This document shows positions 8,087 to 16,589 of a DNA stretch of 64,000 bases, piece after piece (position 1 is the stretch's first letter; the number at the start of each line of letters is the position of its first letter). The stretch comes from DASWJZ01 sp963720705 (GTDB lineage Bacteria; Pseudomonadota; Alphaproteobacteria; Rhizobiales; Afifellaceae), in NCBI GenBank assembly GCA_963720705.1, contig CAVRGJ010000007.1, positions 62,001 to 126,000 of the forward strand. Direction: 5' to 3'. The position numbers and the translations under genes were made by a program. The notes beneath the pieces are model-generated. The model made no database searches and was not told where the DNA came from. It saw only the letters and a list, made by a program, of their open reading frames with translations.

Positions 8087-8938
8087 TCATCCCGAGTAGG
8101 CAACGACCTTCTGCTTCTGCTTGCCGAGCTTCGCCACGCCGAGCTCCATCACGTCGCCGGCTTTGAGGAAGATGGGTGCCGGCTTCTTTCCCTGGCCGAC
8201 GCCGGGCGGCGTTCCGGTCGTCACCACGTCGCCCGGCTCGAGCACCATTTTGGCGGAGATGTAGGAGACGAGCTGGGCGACGCTGAAGATCATCGTGCTC
8301 GTGTTGCCGGTCTGCATCCGTTTGCCGTTAACATCGAGGAACATGTCGAGCTTCTGCGGGTCACCGACCTCGTCCGCCGTCACGAACCACGGTCCGAGCG
8401 GGCCGAACGTCGCGGCGCTCTTGCCTTTGATCCATTGGCCGGTGCCTTCAAGTTGCCAGAAGCGCTCCGAGACGTCGTTGCAGACCATGTAGCCGAGCAC
8501 GTGGCTAAGCGCGTCGGCCTCGCTCACATAGGACGCACGCTTGCCGACGACGAAGGCGAGCTCGACTTCCCAGTCCAGCTTCTTGGAGCCTTTCGGGATA
8601 ATGACGTCATCGTCGGGGCCGCAGACGGAACTCGGCGCCTTGGAGAAAAGCACCGGCTCGGCGGGCACCGCCATGCCCGATTCTGCGGCGTGGTCGGCGT
8701 AGTTCAAGCCGACGGCGAGGAAGTGGCCGGTGCGGGCGACGGGTGGACCGAGGCGTGGATTGCCGCCGACCGCGGGAAGCCGCGCCGGGTCGAGCTTCGC
8801 GAGCCGTTCCGTCAGTGCGAAGGTCATGATCTCCGGGCGGAAGTCGTCGACTTCGCTGGAGAGGTCCCTGATTTTCCCTGCCGCATCGATGAGACCGGGT
8901 TTCTCCGCGCCGTTGGCGCCGTAGCGGACGAGTTTCAT
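8087..8938 (-). CDS. Fumarylacetoacetate hydrolase (FAH) family protein
   Basis: This 283-residue enzyme has a full FAH fold: GHFLAVGLNYADHAAESG, the metal-ligand stretch DWEVELAFVVGK (about residues 120-131) and TGTPPGVGQGKKP near the C-terminus. It resembles 2,4-diketo-3-deoxy-L-fuconate hydrolases and ureidoglycolate-lyase-like proteins, which cleave C-C or C-N bonds in keto acids using a divalent metal. The exact substrate is unknown. Its N-terminus MKLVRYGANGAEKPGLID is typical. The start codon has a good site (GGGAAGG) just upstream. The KduD-like SDR at 2.5 kb could belong to the same deoxy-sugar-acid route, but they are not in one operon. Confidence 0.87.
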   Translation of the reverse strand: MKLVRYGANGAEKPGLIDAAGKIRDLSSEVDDFRPEIMTFALTERLAKLDPARLPAVGGNPRLGPPVARTGHFLAVGLNYADHAAESGMAVPAEPVLFSKAPSSVCGPDDDVIIPKGSKKLDWEVELAFVVGKRASYVSEADALSHVLGYMVCNDVSERFWQLEGTGQWIKGKSAATFGPLGPWFVTADEVGDPQKLDMFLDVNGKRMQTGNTSTMIFSVAQLVSYISAKMVLEPGDVVTTGTPPGVGQGKKPAPIFLKAGDVMELGVAKLGKQKQKVVAYSG

Positions 8939-9036
8939 GGGATCCTTCCCGAAGTTGTTTGTCGTCGGGATTGCTTCGCACCGCCGCCGTCATGATTGCA
9001 AGCACAATGGCGCTTCAGGCCGCGCCCCGTCGACGC

Positions 9037-9498
9037 TCAAGCCTCGTCGCCGTTATGGGGAGGCTCGACCAGCCCGAACCAGTAGTCGCAGAGCTGCTTG
9101 ACCATGGCCTCGAACTCTTCGGAGTCGACCGGCTTGCGCACGTAAGAGCTGCAGCGGAGCCGGTACATATCGGAACGGTCCCGCTCGTCGTTGGATGTGG
9201 TGAGAACGACGACTGGCAACGCTCGAAGCGCGTCGTCCTTTACGATCTCGGCCAGAACCTCGCGACCGCCCATGATCGGCATGTTGAGGTCGAGAAGGAC
9301 CAGATCTGGTCGCGGCGCGCTGGCGTAGCGGCCGGCTCTGCGCAGGAAGTTCATGCACTCGAGGCCGTTTTGAACGTCATGGAGCGTGACCGGAAGCTTG
9401 CTGCGCTCCAGGCTTCTCCGCATCAACATCACGTCGTCTGCATTGTCGTCGACGAGGAGAAGCGTCCTGTTGCGCCGCGGTGCTGTTTCTTCACTCAT
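9037..9498 (-). CDS. Single-domain response regulator (Rcp1-like)
   Basis: This is a stand-alone receiver domain of 153 residues with no output domain. The acidic pair is Asp17/Asp18 (LLLVDDNADD), the phospho-acceptor Asp70 (LVLLDLNMP), the switch Thr100/101 and the conserved Lys122 (VRKPVD). The loop between the first helix and Asp70 is longer than in CheY, as in Rcp1-type regulators that partner with phytochrome-like or hybrid kinases. No histidine kinase is adjacent. A GTG three codons upstream (9507) is an alternative start, and neither start has a clear ribosome-binding site. It is not PhyR, because it lacks the N-terminal sigma-like domain. Confidence 0.88.
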   Translation of the reverse strand: MSEETAPRRNRTLLLVDDNADDVMLMRRSLERSKLPVTLHDVQNGLECMNFLRRAGRYASAPRPDLVLLDLNMPIMGGREVLAEIVKDDALRALPVVVLTTSNDERDRSDMYRLRCSSYVRKPVDSEEFEAMVKQLCDYWFGLVEPPHNGDEA

Positions 9499-9507
9499 GC
9501 GGATCAC

Positions 9508-9993
9508 GCAGATGCGCTGATCACGATGCGGCGGAGCATGCCGCGCTGGATTTTCGGAGCCTGCTTCTCGAATTGCATAGAGAAGGCTTTCCCGTCGCCT
9601 CCAGTCGCGTCAAGCACAACGGCGAGCGCGTTGCCTGTTCCTAACAGTTTAGGCCGATTCATTGCGCTGGCGAACATTCGATTCGTCTCTCGTTCTGAAA
9701 TGGAATAGCCGCCGCCGACCGAAACATTGGGCGACTAATACCTGACGCGCGGCCCACGGCTACGACACCGGTACGGCGCTCTGTACAAGACTATCGAGTA
9801 CTCGCCAGTAGGCGCCGAACGGCACCCACTCTCGCGCGTATCGCGCGGGTCGCCTTGATCGGCATCAAGCGACAACGGCCCTCATGACACCTCGGGTCCG
9901 CTTAACCATAGGTCCACGCGAAACCGTCATTCGCGGCGCTTGTCACAAAATTGCTAAGCGAATCAGCGATTAAGGCGCCAAACAGGGGAATTG
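9508..9993. other. Intergenic region upstream of the response regulator and phosphoesterase, no confident gene
   Basis: This region separates two divergent genes. A 57-codon minus-strand frame (9504-9677) ends in a GTGA overlap with the alternative GTG start of the response regulator, but its codon use is unlike its neighbours and no family is recognisable. From 9700 to 9990 I see only non-coding sequence. AGGGGAA just before 9994 serves the phosphoesterase. Confidence 0.45.
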
Positions 9994-10797
9994 ATGCCCG
10001 CAGCACTTCCGGCGCGCCACGTGCGCACCTTGTTCATTTCTGATGTGCATCTGGGTACGCGTGGCTGCCAGGCGGATCTCCTGCTCGATTTCCTCCGCCA
10101 TCACGACGCCGAGACGATCTACCTCGTCGGCGACATCGTCGACGGCTGGCGGCTCCGGCGGAATTGGCATTGGCCGCAATCGCACAACGACGTCGCGCAG
10201 AAGCTCCTCAGGAAGGCACGCAAGGGCGCCCGCGTCGTCTACCTCCCCGGCAATCACGACGAGTTCCTGCGCGACTATCTCGGCACGCATTTCGGCGGCA
10301 TCGAAGTGCGCTCGACCGCCATCCACACGACCGCCGACGGAAAGCGGCTGCTTGTCATTCACGGCGACCAGTTCGACGTGGTCGTGCGCCACGCACATTG
10401 GCTCGCGCATTTCGGTGATTGGGCCTACTCGGCGGCGCTCGCTTTGAACACCTACGTCAACATGGCACGCCGCCGGTTCGGCTTTTCCTACTGGTCGCTG
10501 TCCGCGTGGGCTAAGCTCAAGGTCAAGAACGCGGTGAACTTCATCGGCGCCTTCGAGGAGGCGCTGGCGCGCGAAGCGCGCGAGCACGAGATCGACGGCG
10601 TGATCTGCGGCCACATCCACTACGCCGCGATGCATAACGACTTCGGCATCGCCTATTACAATTGCGGCGACTGGGTCGAAAGTTGCACGGCACTGGTCGA
10701 GCACCACGACGGACGTTTCGAGATTATCCGCTGGGCCGACCGCCTGCCCGCGGCGCGGCGCGTTGGCGCGGAGCGCCGGGAACCCGTCGCCGCGTGA
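9994..10797 (+). CDS. Calcineurin-like metallophosphoesterase, UDP-2,3-diacylglucosamine diphosphatase type
   Basis: This 267-residue protein has all metal-binding blocks of the family: FISDVHLGTRG (Asp17, His19), LVGDIVDGW (Asp47), LPGNHDEF (Asn87, His88), HGDQFD and GHIHYAAM near the C-terminus. Databases usually label such proteins LpxH-like, but alphaproteobacteria typically use LpxI for lipid A, so the true substrate may be another nucleotide-lipid or phospholipid. The ATG at 9994 follows AGGGGAA. The glycosyltransferase start GTG overlaps its stop (GTGA), so the two are translationally coupled and likely act in one envelope-glycolipid pathway. Confidence 0.88.
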   Translation: MPAALPARHVRTLFISDVHLGTRGCQADLLLDFLRHHDAETIYLVGDIVDGWRLRRNWHWPQSHNDVAQKLLRKARKGARVVYLPGNHDEFLRDYLGTHFGGIEVRSTAIHTTADGKRLLVIHGDQFDVVVRHAHWLAHFGDWAYSAALALNTYVNMARRRFGFSYWSLSAWAKLKVKNAVNFIGAFEEALAREAREHEIDGVICGHIHYAAMHNDFGIAYYNCGDWVESCTALVEHHDGRFEIIRWADRLPAARRVGAERREPVAA

Positions 10798-11831
10798 GCA
10801 CCGGCCCGATCCGGCTCGTCATCGTCACCGACGCCTGGTTCCCGCAGGTCAACGGGGTCGTGAACTCGCTCGACCAGATGGTCCGCATCCTGCGCGGTTG
10901 GGGCGACAGCGTCTCAACCATCGGCCCGGACCGCTTCCGCACACTGCCGTGCCCGACCTATCCGCAGATTCCCCTGGCGCTCGCGCGGCCGAGCGAAATA
11001 GCGCGCCTGATCGAGGCGGAGCCCGGCGCCTTTCTGCATATCGCGACGGAGGGGCCGCTCGGCATTCTCGCGCGACGCTATGCGCTCGCGCGCAACCTCG
11101 GCTTCACGACGAGCTACCACACCAAGTTTCCCGAATACCTTTCCGCTCGCGTTCCCGTGCCACTCTCCTGGGGCTATGCCTTCATGCGACGCTTCCACAA
11201 TGCCGGCTCGGCCTGCATGGTGGCGACCGCGTCGCTGCGCGACGATCTTGCCCGGCGTGGCTTCAAGAACCTCGTGTTCTGGTCGCGCGGCGTCGACCAC
11301 GCGCTGTTCCGACCGCGGCCGGAAGCCGATCTCGGCCTGCCGCGACCTGTTTTCCTTTCGGTCGGGCGCGTCGCGGTCGAGAAGAATCTCGAGGCTTTCC
11401 TGAAGCTCGAGCTTCCGGGCTCGAAGGTGGTCGTCGGCGACGGTCCGGCGCGCGCGGATCTAGCCAAGGCCTATCCGGATGCGCACTTCCTTGGCGCACT
11501 TTCGACCGAAGCACTGGTCAAGGCCTACGCGGCAGCCGACGTCTTCGTGTTCCCGAGCGTCACCGATACGTTCGGCAACGTGCTGCTCGAAGCGCTCGCC
11601 TCCGGGCTGCCCGTCGCAGCCTTTCCGGTGACCGGGCCGAAGGATGTGGTGACCGACCCGTGCGCCGGCGTCCTTGACGCCGATCTGCGCAAGGCCGCGC
11701 TCGGCGCGCTCAGGCTTTCGGGAAGTGCTGCGCGCGAGTTCTCACTCGGCTTTTCCTGGGAGGCGAGCGCCAAGGCGTTCCGCGACAATATCCTGACTGC
11801 GCACGGCGCGAGGGTGCGCGAAGCCGCCTGA
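10794..11831 (+). CDS. Glycosyltransferase family 4 (GT-B fold)
   Basis: This 345-residue protein begins with the GT4 N-terminal pattern VIVTDAWFPQVNGVVNSL. Its C-terminal nucleotide-sugar domain contains VGRVAVEKNLEAFL, KVVVGDGPARADLAK and FVFPSVTDTFGNVLLEALA, with the E-x7-E type motif. It resembles bacterial GDP-mannose or UDP-sugar dependent transferases that glycosylate diacylglycerol or phosphatidylinositol. It starts at GTG 10794 inside the stop of the phosphoesterase gene (4-base overlap). Together they suggest synthesis or remodelling of a membrane glycolipid. Acceptor and donor are not determinable here. Confidence 0.88.
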   Translation: MSTGPIRLVIVTDAWFPQVNGVVNSLDQMVRILRGWGDSVSTIGPDRFRTLPCPTYPQIPLALARPSEIARLIEAEPGAFLHIATEGPLGILARRYALARNLGFTTSYHTKFPEYLSARVPVPLSWGYAFMRRFHNAGSACMVATASLRDDLARRGFKNLVFWSRGVDHALFRPRPEADLGLPRPVFLSVGRVAVEKNLEAFLKLELPGSKVVVGDGPARADLAKAYPDAHFLGALSTEALVKAYAAADVFVFPSVTDTFGNVLLEALASGLPVAAFPVTGPKDVVTDPCAGVLDADLRKAALGALRLSGSAAREFSLGFSWEASAKAFRDNILTAHGARVREAA

Positions 11832-11888
11832 CGCGTTGCCCCGCCGCCGCCGCTCGGCTATTCGCGGGCGGTCAGCAGGGCAGGCCAA

Positions 11889-12896
11889 ATGACGACGGTT
11901 CCCACATTCGCGGATATCGAGCGCGCCCGCGAACGAATTGCCGGGGAGGCGGTGAGGACGCCGCTCCTCTATTCGCCCATCCTTTCGGAGCGGCTCGCGG
12001 CGCGCGTTTATCTGAAGCCGGAGAGCCTGCAGCGTACCGGCTCCTTCAAGTTCCGCGGCGCCTACAACATGCTTTCCGCGCTTGACCCGGCGGAGCGGGC
12101 GCGCGGCGTCGTCGCCGTCTCCTCCGGCAACCACGCGCAAGGGGTCGCGGAGGCAGCGCGTCTCTTCGGCGTCGCCGCCACCATCGTCATGCCCTCCGAC
12201 GCGCCCGTGCCGAAGCGCCAGCGCACCGAGCGGAGCGGCGCGCGCGTCGTCCCCTACGACCGGGAGAAGGAGAACCGCGACGCCGTCGTGGCGCGCGTGG
12301 TGGCGGAGGTCGGCGGCGTCTTCGTGCACCCCTTCAACGATCCCTTCGTCATCGCAGGGCAGGGGACGGTCGGACTTGAGATCGCCGACGATTGCGCGGC
12401 GCTTCGAGTTGCACCTGACATCGTCGTCGTGCCGGCAAGCGGCGGCGGGTTGGTGGCCGGCGTGGCGCTCGCTGTGACGACGCGCTTCCCTGCCGTCGCG
12501 GTCTACACGGCGGAGCCGGAGGGTTTTGACGACTACGCCCGTTCGCTCAAATCTGGGAAGCGGGAGCGGAACGCCAGGCAAGCGGGTTCGATCTCCGACG
12601 CGCTGCTTGTACCCGACCCAGGCCCGATCGGTTTTGAGATGAACAGGAAACGGCTCGCGGGCGGGCTTGTCGCGAGCGATCCCGAAACGCTTGTCGCCGT
12701 CGGCTACGCTTTCGATGAGCTTCGGCTTGTGGTCGAGCCAGGTGGTGGGATTGGTCTTGCGGCGCTCCTCGCCGGACGTTTGGAGGTCGCCGGGAAGACG
12801 ATCGCGATCGTGCTTTCCGGCGGCAATATCGGCGACGAGATGCTTGCCGCCGGGCTTGCCGCCTACCGGGCGGAGGGTTTGCGCGGACGCGGCTGA
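11889..12896 (+). CDS. Threonine/serine dehydratase-type PLP enzyme
   Basis: This 335-residue fold-type II PLP enzyme has the cofactor lysine Lys54 in GSFKFRGAYN, SSGNHAQGVA (phosphate and substrate loop), VVVPASGGGLVAGVA near 178-185 and a C-terminal VLSGGNIGDEM. It has no ACT regulatory domain, so it resembles catabolic TdcB or serine racemase rather than biosynthetic IlvA. It would deaminate L-threonine or serine to the 2-keto acid and ammonia. AGGGCAGG precedes the ATG. Its last 34 bases overlap the convergent hypothetical gene. The D-glutamate genes downstream hint at a local amino-acid-use cluster. Confidence 0.88.
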   Translation: MTTVPTFADIERARERIAGEAVRTPLLYSPILSERLAARVYLKPESLQRTGSFKFRGAYNMLSALDPAERARGVVAVSSGNHAQGVAEAARLFGVAATIVMPSDAPVPKRQRTERSGARVVPYDREKENRDAVVARVVAEVGGVFVHPFNDPFVIAGQGTVGLEIADDCAALRVAPDIVVVPASGGGLVAGVALAVTTRFPAVAVYTAEPEGFDDYARSLKSGKRERNARQAGSISDALLVPDPGPIGFEMNRKRLAGGLVASDPETLVAVGYAFDELRLVVEPGGGIGLAALLAGRLEVAGKTIAIVLSGGNIGDEMLAAGLAAYRAEGLRGRG

Positions 12897-13285
12897 GCCG
12901 GTGCCGTCTCGGTCGGTGCCGGGGCGCCGATCAGGCATGTGGAGAGCGCGGCAAGCTCGTGGCGGGCGCGCTCAACCAGCGCAAAACGGCGCGCGGTCTC
13001 GTCGCCTTCCGGGTCGATTTCGGCGCCCTCGAGCGCGATGTCGAGGGTCATCGCGACGTGCTGGATTTCACCCGCGATCAGCTCCGGCTGCAGCTGGCTG
13101 CGCACCCCTTCGATCGTCGTCTCGATGCGTTGCAGCGAATCGAGCAGCCCGAGCGTCTCCTCAGGCTGACCGCGCCGCCGGTATTCGAGCAGGAACGAAC
13201 GCCCCTTGGTGGTCGTCGAAAGCGCCTGTAGAAGGCTGGAAAAATCCGACTCGCTGATACGTCCGAAGTCATTTCGGCCGGCCAT
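12863..13285 (-). CDS. Conserved hypothetical protein, helical
   Basis: This 140-residue protein is predicted mostly helical. It has a recognisable opening of the kind SESDFSSLLQALSTTTKGRSFL followed by LLEYRRRGQPEETLGLLDSLQRIE, and a Pro-rich, basic C-terminal tail (QPRPRKPSAR). Similar openings occur in alphaproteobacterial proteins of unknown function, some linked to chemotaxis or signalling. I cannot assign a role. The ATG at 13285 is preceded by GGGGTAG. The 3' end overlaps the convergent dehydratase gene by 34 bases. Confidence 0.7.
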   Translation of the reverse strand: MAGRNDFGRISESDFSSLLQALSTTTKGRSFLLEYRRRGQPEETLGLLDSLQRIETTIEGVRSQLQPELIAGEIQHVAMTLDIALEGAEIDPEGDETARRFALVERARHELAALSTCLIGAPAPTETAPAQPRPRKPSAR

Positions 13286-13342
13286 CCGCTACCCCGCGAC
13301 GCGTCTTCTCCGGTCTCAAGAGAAACCGGAAACGCTTTAGAA

Positions 13343-14542
13343 ATGGCTTACGAGATGCCGCTCGGCGCCGCCCGCCTCTATGCCGTTCGTGCTGCGGCGT
13401 TCTCCGGCTCGATGTTCTTCGCCAACGGCATCTACATGCCGTTCTTTCCGATTTGGCTTGCCTCCAAGGAGCTTGGGCCAGACCAGATCAGCGTCATCCT
13501 GGCGCTGCCGCTCCTGATCCGCATCCTCGCGTCTCCGGCCCTGGTCGGGTTCGCCGACCGGCTGCCGAGCCTGCGCGTCGCCGGGGCGCTCTATGCCTTT
13601 CTCGCCGCGGGGCTTTTTGCGGTGCCGCTCTTTGTCTCCGGCTTCTGGGCGATCCTCGTCTTCACCGGCGCGGCTCTCATGTTCTGGAGTGCGCTTGGGC
13701 CGTTCACCGAAGCCGTCATTCTCTACGGCGTGCGCGCGCACGGCATCGACTACCCGCGCGTCAGGCTCTGGGGCTCCGCCGGTTTCATGTCGGGGAGCCT
13801 CGCCGCGGCCGCCGCGGCGGAGCATTTTGCCGGCAACGCCGTGCTCGTCGTGCTGATCGCCGCCTACGCCGCCGCCGGGGTAATCGCGTTGCTATCGCCG
13901 CGCGTGCCGACGCCACCCGTGGCGGCGGAGAAATTTGGGCTGAAGCGGGCGTTCGCCGACCCGACGCTTCGCCGGGCGCTAATCGCCGGAACACTGACGC
14001 TCGGCGCGCACGGCGTCTTCTATTCGTTCGGTACGCTTTACTGGCAGGCGAACGGCTTCTCCTCGACCCTCATCGGCTCGCTCTGGGCTTACAGCGTCGC
14101 CGTCGAAGTCACACTCTTCGGCGTGGCGAAGAAGCTTCTACCGAGGTGGGGCGCGCGGCGCTTCGTGTTGGCGGGATGTGTCGCCGGCCTTGTCCGCTGG
14201 ACGCTCTTTCCCTTCGCCACGGTGCCGGCCGCCGCGTTCGCGCTCCAGACGCTTCATGGCGCGACCTTCGGCATGACGCATCTCGGTATGATGATGACGA
14301 TCGGAGCGGTCGCGACGCCCGGCCATACAGCTCGGCTGCAGGCCGCCTATCAGTTCTGCCAAGGCCTGACGATGGCGGCGGCCATGGCGGCCGGCGGCCC
14401 GCTCTTCCGCCTGTCGCCGATCGTCGCCTTCCTCGCCGCCGCTTCGGTATCTCTTCCCGCTGCCTATCTTGCGAACGGCATGCCGCGTGGACTTCAGCCC
14501 CAGAGCATCGGGTCGGGCGGCGTCACCAGGGCGTCGGAATAG
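13343..14542 (+). CDS. MFS transporter, HcaT / nucleoside-symporter-like
   Basis: This 399-residue inner-membrane protein has about twelve transmembrane helices. The N-terminal half contains FFANGIYMPFFPIWLASKELGP and PALVGFADRLPSLR, and the middle VRLWGSAGFMSGS. All are characteristic of the MFS_1_like group that includes the 3-phenylpropionate carrier HcaT. The substrate is unknown. Because it converges on, and by 49 bases overlaps, the dgcA gene, it is not in that operon, but proximity makes a D-amino acid or related organic acid worth considering. The start ATG lacks an obvious strong ribosome-binding site. Confidence 0.85.
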   Translation: MAYEMPLGAARLYAVRAAAFSGSMFFANGIYMPFFPIWLASKELGPDQISVILALPLLIRILASPALVGFADRLPSLRVAGALYAFLAAGLFAVPLFVSGFWAILVFTGAALMFWSALGPFTEAVILYGVRAHGIDYPRVRLWGSAGFMSGSLAAAAAAEHFAGNAVLVVLIAAYAAAGVIALLSPRVPTPPVAAEKFGLKRAFADPTLRRALIAGTLTLGAHGVFYSFGTLYWQANGFSSTLIGSLWAYSVAVEVTLFGVAKKLLPRWGARRFVLAGCVAGLVRWTLFPFATVPAAAFALQTLHGATFGMTHLGMMMTIGAVATPGHTARLQAAYQFCQGLTMAAAMAAGGPLFRLSPIVAFLAAASVSLPAAYLANGMPRGLQPQSIGSGGVTRASE

Positions 14543-15465
14543 ACGAGCCCCGGCGTCCGGTCCTTGGCGAGAAGGAGCGGTCCGTCGAGATCGACGAAAT
14601 CCGCCTGCTGCGCGGCGAGCAGCGCCGGCGCCATGGCGAGCGATGTGCCGACCATGCAGCCGACCATGACGAGGAGCCCGCGCTGACGCGCTTCGTGCAC
14701 GAGCTCCAGCGCCTCGGTCAGCCCGCCCGCTTTGTCGAGCTTCACATTGACGCCGTCATATTTGCCGGTCAGCGCATCGAGATCGGCGGTCACGTGCACG
14801 CTCTCATCGGCGCAGATCGGCACGACGTGCTCAACGTCGCGGAGGAGGTCGTCGGCGTCGGCCGGCAGCGGCTGCTCGATCAGCGCGACATGGGCATCGG
14901 CGCAGGCGCGCATGTTCTCGGAGAAATTCTCCGCGCGCCACGCCTCGTTGGCGTCGACGACGAGCTCCGCATCGGGGACGACATGCCGGATCGCATGGAG
15001 GCGGGCCGGGTCGCCGTCGCCGCCGAGCTTCACTTTGAGGATGCGCAGGTGCTTGGCAGCCTCCGCGGCGGCGGCCATCGATTCAGGTGTTCCAAGGCTC
15101 AGCGTGAAGCAGGTGACGACCGGCTTCGGTGCTGAGAGCCCGGCAAGCCTCCACGCCGGCGTGCCGCTGCGCTTCGCCTCAAGATCCCAGAGCGCGCAGT
15201 CGAGCGCGTTCCGCGCCGCGCCGGGCGGCATCTTCCATCGCAGAGCCTTACGGTCGTCAACGAGATCGACCGCTCCGATCGCCGTAAGGACCCCTTCCAC
15301 CGTCTCGCCGTAGCGCGCATAGGGAACGCATTCACCGCGGCCGGTATGCAAGCCGTCGCTCAACTCCGCGACGACGACGGCCGCCTCGCTCCGTGCCCCG
15401 CGCGAGATCACGAAGGAACCGGCGATCGGCCACGTCTCCGCGCGCGCTTTGACGGTGAGCGTCAT
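14494..15465 (-). CDS. dgcA: N-acetyl-D-glutamate racemase DgcA (dipeptide-epimerase family)
   Basis: This 323-residue enolase-superfamily protein of the muconate lactonizing / L-Ala-D/L-Glu epimerase group has a catalytic KVK at Lys144/Lys146, metal ligands Asp171 (DANEAW), Glu197 (EQPLP) and Asp220 (ADESVH), and the second catalytic lysine Lys242 (NVKLDKAGG). It overlaps the preceding dgcN by 4 bases (ATGA). The pairing of this epimerase type with a DUF1611 protein is the known DgcN-DgcA D-glutamate pathway: DgcN acetylates D-glutamate and DgcA inverts N-acetyl-D-glutamate to the L form. Without that neighbour it would be called a dipeptide epimerase. Activity is inferred from pairing. Confidence 0.85.
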   Translation of the reverse strand: MTLTVKARAETWPIAGSFVISRGARSEAAVVVAELSDGLHTGRGECVPYARYGETVEGVLTAIGAVDLVDDRKALRWKMPPGAARNALDCALWDLEAKRSGTPAWRLAGLSAPKPVVTCFTLSLGTPESMAAAAEAAKHLRILKVKLGGDGDPARLHAIRHVVPDAELVVDANEAWRAENFSENMRACADAHVALIEQPLPADADDLLRDVEHVVPICADESVHVTADLDALTGKYDGVNVKLDKAGGLTEALELVHEARQRGLLVMVGCMVGTSLAMAPALLAAQQADFVDLDGPLLLAKDRTPGLVYSDALVTPPDPMLWG

Positions 15466-16475
15466 GGCTTGCCGAAGATCTCCGCGATGCGGTCGACGAG
15501 CGGGCCGACGCCGGTGCGGATCGGGTCGACGGCCGGCATCCCGTGCTCGGCCGCCGCATCGGCGAGGGAGCGTTGCGCCGCGTCCTCGTTGAGCGCGGCC
15601 GTGTTGATCGCGATACCGACCGGGCGGATATCCGGGTTGGTCAGCCGCCCAAGCGTGACGGTCGCGTCGATGACGGCGGCGATCGAAGGAAGCGGGTGCT
15701 TCACCCCGCGCATCGTCGTCCGCGTCGGCTCGTGGCAGACGACGAACCCGTCCGGCTGCGCGCCGTGCAGGAGCCCAAGCGTCACACCGGCGAAGGAGGG
15801 ATGGAAGAGCGAGCCTTGGCCCTCGACGATCTGCCAGCGGTCCTCCGCGGCGGAAGGCGCAAGCCATTCGACCGCGCCGGAGATGAAATCGGCCGGAACG
15901 GCATCGATCGCGACGCCGCGTTCGGCGATCAGAACGCCGGTCTGGCCGGTGGCGCAGAACTCCGCGTCATAGCCGCGCCGCGTCATCTCCCGCTCGAGCG
16001 CAAGCGCCGTGTATTTCTTGCCGATAGAACAGTCCGTGCCTACGGTCAGGAGCCGCATGCCCGTCCGTCGCGTTCCCTTTCCGGTGGCGAATTGGCGGTC
16101 GGAGTGACGCACCTCGTGGAGTTTCGCGCCCTTCGCCTCCGCCGCTGCGCGGATGGCCGGAACCTTTGAGAGCCGGTCGTGCAGCCCGCTCGCCACGTCC
16201 ATTCCCGCGCCGATCGCTTCAACGATCGTCGCGATCCAGTTCTCCGGCAGAACGCCGCCGGCGTTGACGGCGCCGATCACCAGCGTCCTCGCACCCGCCG
16301 ACCGCGCCGCCGGGACGTCCATGTCGGGAAGCCCGGTATCGGCGCGGCAGCCGGGGAGGCGCAGCTGTCCGACGCACCACGCGCGCCGCCAGTCGACGAC
16401 GCCCTGGGCGGTCTTCGCCGCGAGCGCGTCGCGAACGTCGCCGAGAAAGAGGAGGTAGGGTTTCTCGATGGCCAT
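15462..16475 (-). CDS. dgcN: D-glutamate N-acetyltransferase DgcN (DUF1611)
   Basis: This 337-residue DUF1611 protein has an N-terminal Rossmann-like domain and a C-terminal P-loop domain with a Walker-A-like GTDCSIGKKY at 146-155. The C-terminal part contains SGAVEWLAP, VEGQGSLFHPSFAG and VCHEPTRTTMRG, all hallmarks of the family. With dgcA it would let the cell use D-glutamate (for example from peptidoglycan) by way of N-acetyl intermediates. The start at 16475 is chosen because GGAGGG lies 9 bases upstream. Longer in-frame starts lack a site. The stop overlaps the dgcA start (ATGA), so translation is coupled. Confidence 0.85.
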   Translation of the reverse strand: MAIEKPYLLFLGDVRDALAAKTAQGVVDWRRAWCVGQLRLPGCRADTGLPDMDVPAARSAGARTLVIGAVNAGGVLPENWIATIVEAIGAGMDVASGLHDRLSKVPAIRAAAEAKGAKLHEVRHSDRQFATGKGTRRTGMRLLTVGTDCSIGKKYTALALEREMTRRGYDAEFCATGQTGVLIAERGVAIDAVPADFISGAVEWLAPSAAEDRWQIVEGQGSLFHPSFAGVTLGLLHGAQPDGFVVCHEPTRTTMRGVKHPLPSIAAVIDATVTLGRLTNPDIRPVGIAINTAALNEDAAQRSLADAAAEHGMPAVDPIRTGVGPLVDRIAEIFGKP

Positions 16476-16589
16476 CGCGCTGTACCCTCCTTGCGCTTGT
16501 AGGAGCGCCACGCAACGGCCAGACTTGCCGTTTCTGCGCCACCTGCTAGCACGACGGCGGCGCATCCGTCAGCCGGTTGAGATGCCTTG

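Noticed and set aside
9618..9641. Possible EcfG promoter on the minus strand (GGAAC and CGTT)
   Set aside because: The spacing is 15 bases, outside the 16-17 of the consensus, and it is far from the response regulator start.
9504..9677. 57-codon minus-strand frame ending in a GTGA overlap with the response regulator
   Set aside because: Codon use is unlike the neighbours (several AT-ending codons), there is no ribosome-binding site and no recognisable family. The overlap alone is weak evidence.
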